DNA from: Lachnospiraceae bacterium | GTDB lineage: Bacteria; Bacillota; Clostridia; Lachnospirales; Lachnospiraceae | Assembly (NCBI GenBank): GCA_015057525.1 | Contig: SVEE01000004.1 | Span: forward strand, 62,001 to 126,000 | Direction: 5' to 3' | DNA length: 64,000 bases | In this document: in pieces, positions 52,373 to 62,099 of the stretch | How the letters are laid out: each line of letters opens with the position of its first letter | Numbering within the stretch: position 1 is the stretch's first letter | Made by a program: the position numbers and the translations under genes | The notes under the pieces: generated by a model | The model's input: the letters and a program-made list of their open reading frames with translations, nothing else | Told to the model about the DNA's origin: nothing | Databases searched by the model: none

Positions 52373-53803
52373 TTATTCTGTTATTTCCTCTATTCTTACA
52401 TTTTTAATATATATATCAGCAATAGAACCATTGTTACCCATGTTGAACTCAAGACGACCGTTATTGTCATCCTTCTCTGTCATCTCAAATTCATAGGTAT
52501 AGGTCTGCCACTCTGTTGAAAGTGTAAGTTCTGTATCAGCAAGATAACGAATCCAACCAGCTGTAGGTGCTGATACACACACTATCATATCTCTTTCCTC
52601 TGATGCACACGCATCAAATGTAAGCTTATATTTGCTTCCCTGATACATAGGCAAAGTTGGCTGTACAAGCTGTACAGAGTAATCAACTGTACCTGCGTTT
52701 TGAGATTTGATAATCATTGTTCCGTCTTCTATAGAAGCTGAACCTTCGCCTCCTTCAAAAAGAAGGAAGAACCAATTATCTTCATCATCCAAGGCCTCTG
52801 CCTCAGAAAAATCTCCATTGTAAACAAGGTTACCATCCTCAAGAGGCTCTCTAAATACCTTCTCAGGCTTTGTTACATTTGTGTCATATTCAGGTTTTTG
52901 ATACACACGAACATAATCTATCTCGTACTCAGCCTTTTCAAAATCAGTTGTCTCATCTGGATTACCTGGCCACGTTCCACCTACTGCAAGATTAAGCTGA
53001 ACAAAAAATGTCTGATTAAATGGTGCTGGATACTCCTTCTCTGGCTGTCCAGAATATGCAGAAAACCAATCGTTTACTGTATGATAAAGGTTTCCATCTA
53101 TGTAAAATCTCATTTCTCCTGGTTCCCACTCTACTGAAAACTCATGAAAATCATCCGCAAATGTACCATTTTCAAGAGTGTAAATTCCCTGCTGTTCTGC
53201 ATGTGGCTCTCCATAATGAATTGTTCCATAGGCAATATTTGTCTGATTTCCCAAAACCTCCATAATGTCTATTTCTCCACATTTTGGCCATTGTCCATAA
53301 AACGCTTCATTAGTTGGCATCATCCATGCTGCTGGCCAAAGTCCCTGTCCCTCAGGAACCTTTGCACTTACAACAACCTTACCATACATAAAGTCCTGCT
53401 TATTTTGTGTTTGTACTTTACCAGAAGTATAATAATCCGCACCATTTTCATCTGTAGTCTTCTTGGCTTTAAGTACTAATCTTCCATCACGAATAAAAAT
53501 GTTTTCTGAAGAATCAGTGTATTCCTGAAGCTCTGAGTTAGTCCATCCTGGTTCACGAAGCTCCTTATTCCAAATTTCTTCATTTAATGTGTCCCCATTA
53601 AATTCATCGTGCCATAATAAAGTATAGCCCTCTAACTGCGGCACATCTTCATCAGCCACCTGATTTGCCATTTCTACAACAGTATCACTGTCAGTAGCAA
53701 TACTTGTTGATTCCTGTTTCTTCTCCTCACTACATGCTGTCATTGACATAGCGAGAACCAAACCTCCCAAAATAACACTAAATTTTTTTAGAGTCTTTCT
53801 CAT
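52373..53803 (-). CDS. GH16 beta-glucanase (laminarinase-like) lipoprotein with CBM4-like domain
   Basis: A 476-aa surface enzyme expected to cut beta-1,3(-1,4)-glucans. The lipobox MSMTAC puts Cys24 on the membrane. GH16 spans about 55-315, with LLWHDEFNG and the catalytic GEIDIMEVLG (Glu177, Asp179, Glu182). A carboxy-terminal beta-sandwich (about 328-476: LVYNGDFSEAE, YQGSKYKLTF, IYIKNVRIEE) resembles CBM4. AAAGGAG precedes the ATG. A divergent AraC regulator gene 149 bp away probably controls it. It lies inside an otherwise conserved translation block. Confidence 0.93.
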   Translation of the reverse strand: MRKTLKKFSVILGGLVLAMSMTACSEEKKQESTSIATDSDTVVEMANQVADEDVPQLEGYTLLWHDEFNGDTLNEEIWNKELREPGWTNSELQEYTDSSENIFIRDGRLVLKAKKTTDENGADYYTSGKVQTQNKQDFMYGKVVVSAKVPEGQGLWPAAWMMPTNEAFYGQWPKCGEIDIMEVLGNQTNIAYGTIHYGEPHAEQQGIYTLENGTFADDFHEFSVEWEPGEMRFYIDGNLYHTVNDWFSAYSGQPEKEYPAPFNQTFFVQLNLAVGGTWPGNPDETTDFEKAEYEIDYVRVYQKPEYDTNVTKPEKVFREPLEDGNLVYNGDFSEAEALDDEDNWFFLLFEGGEGSASIEDGTMIIKSQNAGTVDYSVQLVQPTLPMYQGSKYKLTFDACASEERDMIVCVSAPTAGWIRYLADTELTLSTEWQTYTYEFEMTEKDDNNGRLEFNMGNNGSIADIYIKNVRIEEITE

Positions 53804-53952
53804 AACAATCTCCTTTCAAATATTTCCCGAATTCCTTTAAAATTTACTATATATACAAAATATCACGGAGATTATTTATTATATGTAATTTTAATTACAT
53901 TTTTATTGTTATTATGACACATTTGTATTATGATAAAAAAAGAGGTGATATT

Positions 53953-54714
53953 ATGACAAAAAAAGAATTTGTTTATAAGGAATTCTTGAGAAAAGAAGAA
54001 AATATATTGAGAGCCCCCTATAATCCGGAGCTGGAATTTTATTCAACTATAAAATCAGGGGATGTAAAAAAAGTAAAAGAAGCTTGTACAGAAGCATTTT
54101 CAGAAAAGCAGGGGCTTGGAGTATTATCCAAAAATCAACTCCAAAACATCAAGTACCATTTTGCTATAACAATTGCACTGGTAGCCAGATACTGCATTGA
54201 TGGAGGAATGGACGTATCCACAGCCTATTCACTAAGTGATTTCTATATTCAAAAGGCCGACACCTGCAAATCTACAAAGGAAATAGATGAACTACACAGC
54301 AAAGCCACCATGGACTATGCCACAAGAATGCAAAAGCTTAGAAAAAACAAGATATGTTCTATTCATGTGGTAAAATGCATTGATTACATTCATGACAATC
54401 TTCACAATCGCATAACTGTAGAAGATTTGGCTAATCTAGTCGAGCTAAATCCATCATATTTATCAAGACTCTTCAAGAAAGAGGCTGGTGTTTCCATAAG
54501 CGATTATATTCGTGACCTTAAGATAGATGCTGCAAAAAATATGCTTTTATATTCTGATTTTACACCTTCACAAATTGCAACTATACTGGCGTTTCCTGAC
54601 CAAAGTTACTTCACAGATGTATTCAGAAAATATGTGGGTGTAACTCCAAAAAAATACCAAACCATGCATATTAGAGAAATTGAACTTAAACATTCTCCGT
54701 ATGGCGACAATTAG
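53953..54714 (+). CDS. AraC-family transcriptional regulator
   Basis: A 253-aa regulator. The carboxy-terminal double helix-turn-helix (about 150-245) has LVELNPSYLSRLFKKEAG, ISDYIRDLKIDAAKNML and FTDVFRKYVGVTPKKYQ. The amino-terminal 140 residues are helical with no cupin motif and may sense a sugar or a partner. The ATG at 53953 has GAGGTG before it; an earlier start was rejected. It is divergent from the laminarinase gene, so it is a good candidate for its activator. Its 3' end overlaps the convergent exonuclease gene by 29 bp. Confidence 0.9.
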   Translation: MTKKEFVYKEFLRKEENILRAPYNPELEFYSTIKSGDVKKVKEACTEAFSEKQGLGVLSKNQLQNIKYHFAITIALVARYCIDGGMDVSTAYSLSDFYIQKADTCKSTKEIDELHSKATMDYATRMQKLRKNKICSIHVVKCIDYIHDNLHNRITVEDLANLVELNPSYLSRLFKKEAGVSISDYIRDLKIDAAKNMLLYSDFTPSQIATILAFPDQSYFTDVFRKYVGVTPKKYQTMHIREIELKHSPYGDN

Positions 54715-55351
54715 GGAATTCCATACATCCCCAAAACTCCCCATATCTTCCATTTCTCTTCTTCATATCACCACCACATTTAGGGCAACGCTTTGGAGGA
54801 TTTTTCTTTTTTTCCTCCTGCATAAGTTCAAAACATTGCTGATTCATCATGCAATCATTTAATGCTCTATGGGCACCTATAGTACTAATATTATAGTGAG
54901 CTGCAATATCCACCAACTTATGATGAGCTAGTTCAGGCAAAACACGTCTTGCCATAGGCAATGTATCAAGATAATCATTGGTAAATGTTTCCCCTAATAT
55001 TTCTTCTGCAGCCTTCCACATAAACTTCATATCAAAGCAATGGATGTTATGACCTACTAAAATACTATCCCCAATAAATTGGTCAAACAAAGGAAGAACA
55101 TCTTCTAAAACAGGCTCATTGACCACCATTTCATCTGTTATTCCGTTTACTGCAGTTGCATAATAAGGTATAGGTCTCTCGGGATTAACCAGAGTGGAAA
55201 ATGTATCTACAACCATTCCATCCACAACCTTAACAGCAGATATTTCAATAATGGAATCATTATTTGGACTGGTACCTGTTGTCTCAAGGTCAAACACTAT
55301 GTAACTTGGCACATAATCTCTTAAATTCTTTCCTCTTCTGCTACCTAACAT
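54686..55351 (-). CDS. DnaQ-like 3'-5' exonuclease with topoisomerase-type zinc ribbon
   Basis: A 221-aa DEDDh exonuclease. VFDLETTGTSP (Asp, Glu), VGHNIHCFDMKF (Asp) and GAHRALNDCMMN (His, Asp) give the full catalytic set. After residue 185 a short zinc ribbon of the topoisomerase I type (CPKCGGDM, then EFWGCMEFPNC) is added. Such proteins are epsilon-like or DinG-like trimming enzymes; the target is not known. It overlaps the convergent araC gene by 29 bp. Confidence 0.88.
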   Translation of the reverse strand: MLGSRRGKNLRDYVPSYIVFDLETTGTSPNNDSIIEISAVKVVDGMVVDTFSTLVNPERPIPYYATAVNGITDEMVVNEPVLEDVLPLFDQFIGDSILVGHNIHCFDMKFMWKAAEEILGETFTNDYLDTLPMARRVLPELAHHKLVDIAAHYNISTIGAHRALNDCMMNQQCFELMQEEKKKNPPKRCPKCGGDMKKRNGRYGEFWGCMEFPNCRHTENV

Positions 55352-55415
55352 TTATCTGTATCTCCTTGGATTAGCAAATCTATATACATATTCACAAAAG
55401 TTACATCTTCATTCT

Positions 55416-56288
55416 TTATTTAACTTCAATAATAAGAAGCTCTGGTCTGTTAAATATTCTTGGAACGGGCGGACTCATCCTTGAAAGACCTCTACTTACA
55501 ATCATAGTTCCACCATCATAATCATACTGTCCACCAACATATTCTGGAAAAATACCTTGATGAGGTGCATATACTCCATCTAGCAAAAATGGTATACTCC
55601 ACTGCCCACCGTGTGCATGTCCTGAAAGAACTAAATCAAAATCGTAGGTTGCATATTTATCGTAGAGTTCCGGTCTGTGAGACATAAGAATAGTGAAATA
55701 CTTCTTATTAGATATCTTATCAACATACTCTAGCTGCTCATCTATAGTTTTGTAGTCTTTAAGATAAATATCTGCATCCGGGTCATCCACTCCACAAATA
55801 TTAATCTTCTGACCATTTATCTCTATGGTTTCACATTTTCCATCTAGTACTGTAACACCGTATGACCTTACTATTGACAAAATATTTTCAATATCCTTAC
55901 CCCAAAATTCGTGGTTACCTGTAACATAATAACATGGATAGCGTTCAGATAACTCTCTCAATGTAATTTCTGCATTATGGTAATCTTTCTTGTCATCAAA
56001 AATATCTCCCCCCAACAAAACCACATCAGGACTAGCCTTTTCTACTGCTTTAATGAGTGATTTTTGGTTCTTGCCATACCAATCAGAGTGTAAATCTGAC
56101 ATATACACTATAGTCACAGGTGTATCTACCTTATCGCTTTCTATTGTATATGTAACCCTTTTTAAACGTACATCACAAGAAACCAACAAAATAATAAGTA
56201 TTACGCCAAATACGACTAATCGCTTCTTTACTTTATTTTTCTTTTTATCGCTTTTTTCTTCATCTAAAGTTGTTTTTTCTACAGGCAT
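55416..56288 (-). CDS. Calcineurin-like metallophosphoesterase, membrane anchored
   Basis: A 290-aa enzyme with a basic amino end and one helix (about 22-42). The metal-binding set is complete: SDLH, GGDIFDD, GNHEF, MSHRPE and SGHAHGG. It is like the YkuE/YaeI branch that acts on phospholipid-type or envelope phosphate esters, but the substrate here is not shown. It lies 64 bp upstream of the exonuclease gene, on the same strand. Confidence 0.88.
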   Translation of the reverse strand: MPVEKTTLDEEKSDKKKNKVKKRLVVFGVILIILLVSCDVRLKRVTYTIESDKVDTPVTIVYMSDLHSDWYGKNQKSLIKAVEKASPDVVLLGGDIFDDKKDYHNAEITLRELSERYPCYYVTGNHEFWGKDIENILSIVRSYGVTVLDGKCETIEINGQKINICGVDDPDADIYLKDYKTIDEQLEYVDKISNKKYFTILMSHRPELYDKYATYDFDLVLSGHAHGGQWSIPFLLDGVYAPHQGIFPEYVGGQYDYDGGTMIVSRGLSRMSPPVPRIFNRPELLIIEVK

Positions 56289-56391
56289 ATTCCATCCTCA
56301 CTTTTTATATACTATGCAAAAATAATATAACATAAAAATATATAATATACATACACTTATATTTTTTATTCCACACTGCTTTAACTTATGA

Positions 56392-56397
56392 TATAAT
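56392..56397 (+). promoter_or_regulatory. Extended -10 promoter of the FNT channel gene
   Basis: TGATATAAT with a TG before the -10, 37 bp upstream of the ATG; the -35 is weak. Confidence 0.45.
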
Positions 56398-56433
56398 TTT
56401 TAAGAATAAAAAACAAGGAGGTACATCCACATT

Positions 56434-57282
56434 ATGTTCATGCACTCACCTTTAGAAATCGCAAAAAATTATGTTGAAATCGGTATACACAAAACCATGC
56501 TTTCAGCATTCAAAATGATTTTGCTTGGTTTTTTTGCAGGTATGTTTATTTCATTTGCCGGCGTTGCAGCTACAACTGCTTCAACAACCCTTGGCTCCAC
56601 GTCTCCCGGAAGACTCATAGCCGCAATTGTATTCCCCGCAGGAATGGCAATGGTTCTCATAGCTGGTAGCGAGCTTTTTACTGGTAATATTTTAATTATA
56701 ATTTCTGTTTTAGAGAAGAAAGTTTCCGTATTAAAAATGTTAAAGAATTGGTTCTTTGTATATTCAGGGAACTTCCTCGGTTCTCTCTTCGTTGCAGTAT
56801 TAGTTACATATGGTCACGTTCCAGATTTATTTGGTGGTGACCTTGCTTATGGAGTTGTAAATTCAGGTGCTTCACGCACAGATTTAGCTTTCTCTGACAG
56901 CTTTTTCAAGGGCATTCTTTGTAATATATTAGTTTGCTTAGCTGTTTGGATGGCATTTGCGGCTAAACAAGTTTCTGGTAAACTTCTCATAAGCTTTTGG
57001 CCAGTTATGATTTTTGTTTTATGCGGCTTTGAGCATTGTATTGCTGATATGTATTTCTGTCTATGTGGAATCTTTACAGCAGCCGAATATGGAATAGAAG
57101 CTGGTAGCCTTACATTTAGTAACTTTATCACCCACAACCTGATTCCTGTAACACTTGGTAATATCCTGGGGGGACTGATAGTAGGAGTAGGTTACTGGCT
57201 GGCATATCTTCACAAATCACCATTCAGCCACATAACTACTGAAGCTGAACAGGAAGATATAGACATTGCAGAGGAATATTAA
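56434..57282 (+). CDS. Formate/nitrite transporter family channel
   Basis: A 282-aa membrane channel of the FNT family with six helices, for formate, nitrite or hydrosulfide. The start SPLEIAKNYVEIGIHK, the LAGSELFTGN loop and the GFEHCIADMYF motif (central His in the pore) identify it. In a fermenting anaerobe formate export is likely, but no pyruvate formate-lyase gene is near to prove it. GGAGG is 12 nt before the ATG, a rather long distance. A strong terminator follows. Confidence 0.9.
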   Translation: MFMHSPLEIAKNYVEIGIHKTMLSAFKMILLGFFAGMFISFAGVAATTASTTLGSTSPGRLIAAIVFPAGMAMVLIAGSELFTGNILIIISVLEKKVSVLKMLKNWFFVYSGNFLGSLFVAVLVTYGHVPDLFGGDLAYGVVNSGASRTDLAFSDSFFKGILCNILVCLAVWMAFAAKQVSGKLLISFWPVMIFVLCGFEHCIADMYFCLCGIFTAAEYGIEAGSLTFSNFITHNLIPVTLGNILGGLIVGVGYWLAYLHKSPFSHITTEAEQEDIDIAEEY

Positions 57283-57311
57283 TTTCGTCTTAGTTAAAAT
57301 ACCTTTCAAAT

Positions 57312-57348
57312 AAAATGGTATGTTCACTCAAACTGAACATACCATTTT
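57312..57348. terminator. Terminator after the FNT gene
   Basis: AAAATGGTATGTTCA and TGAACATACCATTTT arms with a 7-nt loop; it can also stop the MATE remnant transcript. Confidence 0.8.
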
Positions 57349-57354
57349 CCTTTA

Positions 57355-57778
57355 TCACATGTATTTATATTTTTCTCTTTTTGCAACCAAAAATATTCCT
57401 GTTACCACAACTGCAAGAAGCTCAGCAACAATAACAGCATACCAAATTCCATCAAGTTCAAAGATGATTGGTAGCACTAGCACAGCAACGACCTGTTCCA
57501 ATCATAAAGCCCACAGCACCTAAAATCATAAAAACAGGCCATATTATATTTATTGCAGCAAATGGTGTCTTGCCCACATAATTCGAAACAAAAATCCCAT
57601 CTACCACACCATATATAGATGTAAAAATCATCATTACAATTGATGGCATTGTAAATCTAATCAACTTGCCAAATGTAAAATGATTTGAAAATTGCATTTC
57701 CATAGTTAATCCTCTGATTTGTCTTTTTGTTTGAAGTATTTTCTTCGCTTCTTGAGATAACATGCTTTCTTTACTCAT
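57355..57778 (-). pseudogene. MATE efflux protein gene with large internal deletion
   Basis: The first 96 codons are a normal MATE start (FTFGKLIRFTMPSIVMMIF, VVDGIFVSNYVGKTPFAA). After MIGTG the frame shifts, and what follows in another frame is the normal end of the protein (VLPIIFELDGIWYAVIV, then LVAKREKYKYM and stop at 57355). About 300 codons are missing at one junction near 57485. The start overlaps the stop of the lipoprotein gene by 8 bp. Confidence 0.8.
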
Positions 57779-58544
57779 CTACGGTAAATATAGGAAAATC
57801 AATAGCACCGCTTACATTGGTTTTCCAGCCTATCTCATAGTTGTAATAGTATATATCGCCATTATCACATTTTAATAATTCAAAATTATAATATCCCATA
57901 GTAGGAATAAAGCCATTATAATATACAGCCTTACTTCCATCCTCTAACGTACACTCAGACACCTCTAACACACCCAATTCAATTACGTTCTTAAAATAGT
58001 CATCATAATATTCCTCTGTAAGAACTGATTTTATACTCTCTAATTCCTCATCAGTAAAATTATCCTCAAGAACTGTAGCATTTGTATATTCAGGCTCCTC
58101 CGTTGTATAATCGCCGTCAGCTGATACATTCATTCCAAAACCAAGGTCACCACTACTACCTGTAGCCGAAATAATTAATCCAGTTTCTGTCATAGTAAAA
58201 TAAACATACTGATTCTCCTGACCTTCCATATCAGAGACATATTCATACACCGCAGTGCCATCTTCCTGAAAATAAGCTCTCCCCTCTAGGCTACCTACGT
58301 GAGAATAATATGAGAAATTCCCCATGAAATCAAAACCATCTTCATCCTGATTTGTAATCTCAACTGTCCCATAATATCCGCTATGTACATTTGTACGGTT
58401 CCATATGCCTTCATAATTTGTATCCAAAACCATATCAATAGTTGGAGCAACATCATCTGAGTTATTTTTACTATCACAACCACATAACCCAATCAATATT
58501 CCTGTAAATACAAAACAATATATTAGTTTTTTCTTTATTTTCAT
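57771..58544 (-). CDS. Lipoprotein of unknown function
   Basis: A 257-aa exported lipoprotein. The lipobox LIGLCGC lies near residue 20, followed by an Asn/Asp linker and beta-rich sequence: IWNRTNVHSGYYGTVEI, then FTMTETGLIISATG in a pattern like small lipocalin-type or DUF-type surface domains. The ATG at 58544 has GGAGG 7 nt before it. It lies after the rplQ terminator and overlaps the MATE remnant by 8 bp, so it was once part of a two-gene unit. Confidence 0.7.
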   Translation of the reverse strand: MKIKKKLIYCFVFTGILIGLCGCDSKNNSDDVAPTIDMVLDTNYEGIWNRTNVHSGYYGTVEITNQDEDGFDFMGNFSYYSHVGSLEGRAYFQEDGTAVYEYVSDMEGQENQYVYFTMTETGLIISATGSSGDLGFGMNVSADGDYTTEEPEYTNATVLEDNFTDEELESIKSVLTEEYYDDYFKNVIELGVLEVSECTLEDGSKAVYYNGFIPTMGYYNFELLKCDNGDIYYYNYEIGWKTNVSGAIDFPIFTVDE

Positions 58545-58659
58545 TTTTATCCTCCAATGCTTCAATTACCTATTTTATTACTCTACTATTTATAACACAC
58601 ATAATAAAAAATAACAACTTGACGCAAAATTCATTAATGGGACATATAGAGAACAACAA

Positions 58660-58692
58660 AAAAGAGCGGAAATCACTTTCCGCTCTAAAAAA
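58660..58692 (-). terminator. Terminator of the rplQ operon
   Basis: AGAGCGGAAA and TTTCCGCTCT with a 4-nt loop and TTTTTTG on the minus strand. It ends the adk-to-rplQ gene run. Confidence 0.9.
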
Positions 58693-58717
58693 ACCTTTAT
58701 CTATTCAAACTATACTC

Positions 58718-59254
58718 TTAAACTAACTCAAGGATAACCTTCATAGCACCGTCACCACGACGCTCGCCAATCTTAACGATTCTAGTGTATCCACCCTTAC
58801 GTCCAGCATACTTAACACCGTACTCATCGAATAACTTTGCAGTTAAATCAACTTTCTTAGTGCCAGCCTTCTTACCAGCAGCCTCAGTTGGAACCTCAAC
58901 TACAGGATATAAAACCTTAAGCATCTGTCTTCTAGCATGAAGTCTTGAAGGCTGATCCTTCTTAACTTTCTTCTCAACTTCGTCGTACTGAGTAACTTTC
59001 TTACCATCTACAACTTCCTTGATTCTCTTGCCATCTTTGTCTTTCTTAGCAACCTTTGCAGTTACAGTAACTTCATCGAAGTTATCCTTTTCCTTAACTG
59101 CTAAAGTGATAAGATGCTCAGCGATCTTACGAACTTCCTTAGCTCTAGCCTCAGTAGTCTCGATTTTACCGTGGTAAAGTAACTGTGTTACCTGATTACG
59201 AAGTAATGCCTTTCTAGCATCTGATTTTTTTCCAAGCTTTCTATACATAGCCAT
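58718..59254 (-). CDS. rplQ: 50S ribosomal protein L17, enlarged
   Basis: A large-subunit protein. The conserved start ([18 protein letters not shown]) and end ([17 protein letters not shown]) are normal, but the length is 178 aa against about 115-130 in most bacteria. The extra residues are a Lys- and Val-rich insertion (about 60-105) and a short one after it. I have seen such long L17 in Lachnospiraceae, so this is more likely lineage-typical than an error. It is last in the operon, 70 bp after rpoA. Confidence 0.95.
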   Translation of the reverse strand: MAMYRKLGKKSDARKALLRNQVTQLLYHGKIETTEARAKEVRKIAEHLITLAVKEKDNFDEVTVTAKVAKKDKDGKRIKEVVDGKKVTQYDEVEKKVKKDQPSRLHARRQMLKVLYPVVEVPTEAAGKKAGTKKVDLTAKLFDEYGVKYAGRKGGYTRIVKIGERRGDGAMKVILELV

Positions 59255-59324
59255 GATATAATTTCCTCCTTACCCTAACGGGTCTTCACTGTGCTTACTA
59301 TTATTCAGCGTGAGTGGTAATTGC

Positions 59325-60281
59325 TTACTCGTCTCCTGACTTGAGCGATAAGCCTAATTCTTTAAGTTTTCCTAAAACTTCTTCTAATGACTTACGTCCG
59401 AGGTTACGAACCTTCATCATGTCTTCAGAAGTTCTGTTTGTTAATTCTTCAACTGTGTTAATACCAGCTCTCTTGAGACAGTTGTACGAACGAACTGAAA
59501 GCTCTAATTCATCAATGTTCATCTCAAGAACTTTTTCATTCTCATCCTCGTTCTTATCTACCATGACATCAACAGTCTTAGCATTCTCAGATAAGTCGAT
59601 GAAAAGATTTAAGTGCTCACTTAAAACCTTAGCAGCAAGGCTTACAGCCTCATCTGGAGCTAATGTTCCGTTAGTGAATACATCAAGTGTAAGCTTATCA
59701 TAATCAGTAATCTGACCTACACGTGTGTTCTCAACTGTGAGATTTACTCTCTCAACAGGTGTATAAATAGAATCTACAGCGATTGCATCGATAGATGCAT
59801 CAAGATCCTTATTCTTATCAGAACCTACATATCCTCTTCCGTTTGTAATTGTGAGTTCCATCTCAAGCTTAGCATCTGCTCCGCTTAAGTTAGCAATAAC
59901 GAGATCTGGATTAAGAATCTCAAGATCTCCATCAATCTGGATATCTCCAGCTGTTACTACACAATCACCAGAAGCATCAATGTATGCCTGCTTAATTTCG
60001 TTAGAAGTACTGTTATTCTTGATACATAATTCTTTTATGTTCATAACAATCTCAGTTACATCTTCCTTAACACCAGGAATTGAACTGAACTCATGTAAAA
60101 CGCCCTTAATCTTTATCATGCTTACAGCTGTACCAGGTAAAGACGATAACATAATTCTTCTAAGAGAATTACCGAGAGTTGTTCCATAACCTCTCTCTAA
60201 AGGCTCTACTACAAATTTGCCGTACTTGTTGTCCTCTGAAATCTCTGCAATTTCAATCTTAGGTTTTTCAAATTCAAACAC
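59325..60281 (-). CDS. rpoA: RNA polymerase alpha subunit
   Basis: The 318-aa alpha subunit forms the dimer that starts assembly of RNA polymerase. The amino-terminal domain (about 1-230: [24 protein letters not shown]) and carboxy-terminal domain (about 250-310: [32 protein letters not shown]), which binds UP elements and activators, are both complete. It lies between rpsD and rplQ as in most bacteria. Confidence 0.98.
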   Translation of the reverse strand: MFEFEKPKIEIAEISEDNKYGKFVVEPLERGYGTTLGNSLRRIMLSSLPGTAVSMIKIKGVLHEFSSIPGVKEDVTEIVMNIKELCIKNNSTSNEIKQAYIDASGDCVVTAGDIQIDGDLEILNPDLVIANLSGADAKLEMELTITNGRGYVGSDKNKDLDASIDAIAVDSIYTPVERVNLTVENTRVGQITDYDKLTLDVFTNGTLAPDEAVSLAAKVLSEHLNLFIDLSENAKTVDVMVDKNEDENEKVLEMNIDELELSVRSYNCLKRAGINTVEELTNRTSEDMMKVRNLGRKSLEEVLGKLKELGLSLKSGDE

Positions 60282-60394
60282 TATTAACCCTCCTTTTGGA
60301 TAACCGGTGTACTAAGTTACTTCTAATTCCATAGTTTTCCATAAGGCTTTGCAATAAAGCAAAGCCTTTTGATAAACCATGTATATATAGTATT

Positions 60395-60988
60395 TTACTT
60401 TGAATATAACTCGACAATAAGGGTTTCATTTACAGGTACGTCAATCTGCTCTCTAAGTGGCTTCTCAACAACTGTACCACTTAAAGTCTCTAAGCTTGAC
60501 TCAAGCCATGATGGTGCAGTATATCCTGCATTTGATTCAACGATATCCTTATATCTCTGAAGAGACTTGCTCTTCTCTCTGATTTCAATCTTATCACCTG
60601 CATTTACTCTGTATGAAGGGATATTTACACACTTGCCATTAACTAAAACGTGCTTATGATCTACAATCTGTCTAGCCTCTCTTCTAGTTCTAGCAAATCC
60701 CATACGGAAAATGATGTTGTCAAGTCTTAACTCTAATAATGTCATAAGGTTAGGACCTGTAAGACCTGGCATTCTCTCAGCCTTCTCATATAAGTTACGG
60801 AAAGGCTTCTCAAGCATACCATAGATGAACTTAGCCTTCTGCTTCTCACGAAGCTGTAAGCCGTACTCGCTCACCTTTCTATTTGCTCTGTTTAACTTTC
60901 TATTTGATTTCTTGTTTACGCCGAGATACATTGGCTCCATACCCAAAGATCTGCATCTCTTAAGAACTGGGGTTCTATCTACTGCCAT
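60395..60988 (-). CDS. rpsD: 30S ribosomal protein S4
   Basis: A 197-aa primary assembly protein of the small subunit. It has the S4 RNA-binding domain (RLDNIIFRMGFARTRREARQIVDHKHVLVNGK) and the start VDRTPVLKRCRSLG. There is no CxxC zinc set at the start (a C- form). The ATG at 60988 has AAGGAGG upstream; the longer frame overlaps rpsK and was rejected. It follows rpsK by 17 bp. Confidence 0.97.
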   Translation of the reverse strand: MAVDRTPVLKRCRSLGMEPMYLGVNKKSNRKLNRANRKVSEYGLQLREKQKAKFIYGMLEKPFRNLYEKAERMPGLTGPNLMTLLELRLDNIIFRMGFARTRREARQIVDHKHVLVNGKCVNIPSYRVNAGDKIEIREKSKSLQRYKDIVESNAGYTAPSWLESSLETLSGTVVEKPLREQIDVPVNETLIVELYSK

Positions 60989-61005
60989 TACTTTGTACCT
61001 CCTTA

Positions 61006-61407
61006 TTAGACTCTTCTTCTCTTTGGTGGACGACATCCGTTATGTGGAACTGGAGTAACGTCCTTGATACTTACAACTTCAAGACCACAAGCTGAAAGGG
61101 CACGAATAGCTGCCTCTCTACCTGAACCTGGTCCCTTAACCATAACGTCGATTGTCTTTAATCCGTATGGTAAAGCTGCCTTTGCAGCTGTCTCAGCTGC
61201 CATCTGTGCTGCATAAGGAGTAGACTTTCTAGAACCTCTGAAGCCTAATCCACCTGCACTTGCCCAAGATAATGCATTACCTTCGGCATCTGTTAATGTA
61301 ACAATTGTATTGTTAAAAGATGACTGAATGTGTGCCTGACCACGCTCAACGTTCTTTCTGACACGCTTCTTTGCCACTTTTTTAGTGCTAGTAACTTTCT
61401 TAGCCAT
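61006..61407 (-). CDS. rpsK: 30S ribosomal protein S11
   Basis: A 133-aa protein of the platform near the decoding site. [35 protein letters not shown] and the end [10 protein letters not shown] are clear family marks. It lies 26 bp after rpsM and 17 bp before rpsD in the alpha operon. Confidence 0.98.
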   Translation of the reverse strand: MAKKVTSTKKVAKKRVRKNVERGQAHIQSSFNNTIVTLTDAEGNALSWASAGGLGFRGSRKSTPYAAQMAAETAAKAALPYGLKTIDVMVKGPGSGREAAIRALSACGLEVVSIKDVTPVPHNGCRPPKRRRV

Positions 61408-61433
61408 TAACCTAAACCTCCCTGGTTATCTAC

Positions 61434-61802
61434 TTACTTCTTCTTGTTAGCAACTGTCTTCTTAGGACCCTTACGAGTTCTAGCGTTAGTCTTAGTCTTC
61501 TGTCCACGAACTGGTAATCCCTTTCTGTGACGGATTCCACGGTAACATCCGATTTCCTGTAAACGCTTAATGTTAAGTGCTACTTCTCTACGTAAATCAC
61601 CCTCTACTACCTGAGTCTCGTTAATGATTTCACTGAGTCTCTTAACCTCGTCGTCAGTTAAATCACGAACTCTAGTATCAGGATCTACATTTGCTTCTTT
61701 AAGAATTCTTGCTGCTGAAGTCTTACCTATACCATAAATATAAGTAAGTCCAATCTCGACACGCTTCTCTCTTGGTAAATCAACACCTGAAATACGAGCC
61801 AT
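61434..61802 (-). CDS. rpsM: 30S ribosomal protein S13
   Basis: A 122-aa protein of the small subunit head that bridges to the large subunit. [37 protein letters not shown] and the basic tail [14 protein letters not shown] are diagnostic. A 297-bp gap separates it from rpmJ upstream; in most Firmicutes the two are nearly adjacent, and the gap holds a branched structure (61891-62014). Confidence 0.98.
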   Translation of the reverse strand: MARISGVDLPREKRVEIGLTYIYGIGKTSAARILKEANVDPDTRVRDLTDDEVKRLSEIINETQVVEGDLRREVALNIKRLQEIGCYRGIRHRKGLPVRGQKTKTNARTRKGPKKTVANKKK

Positions 61803-61890
61803 TCTAATATACCTCCGTAAAAATAGTACTGTTTTTATTCTCTGTTTGATTGGTATCTTTTACAAAATGCCTTAAGTAAAAGTGAAATGC

Positions 61891-62014
61891 ATACCATCTA
61901 TATCAGAAAATCTGCATAAAATTGTTTGGCACTTAGTGCCACAGCCGCTTATGTGTTAGCAACGTAATATGGAATAATATTACGCGCACAAATACAAGGC
62001 ATAGTTATAGATGG
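61891..62014 (-). ncRNA. Branched leader structure between rpmJ and rpsM
   Basis: An outer stem CCATCTATA/TATAGATGG (61894-61902 with 62006-62014) encloses two hairpins. One has TGGCAC/GTGCCA (61927-61941), the other CGTAATAT/ATATTACG (61963-61984). This is a three-way junction about 120 nt long, read in the mRNA upstream of rpsM. It may be a regulatory leader or a small mobile repeat. The remainder of the 61803-62099 gap shows no gene. Confidence 0.5.
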
Positions 62015-62099
62015 GCTATCATCTTAAATACCTTGTTCTAACATGTCCTGTCAGATCGAAACACCTAATGTGTAACGATGACCTATTTTAAAAAATAGA

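Noticed and set aside
61891..62014. tRNA gene
   Set aside because: The fold has three arms, but no CCA end, T-loop GTTC or anticodon arm of the right size was found.
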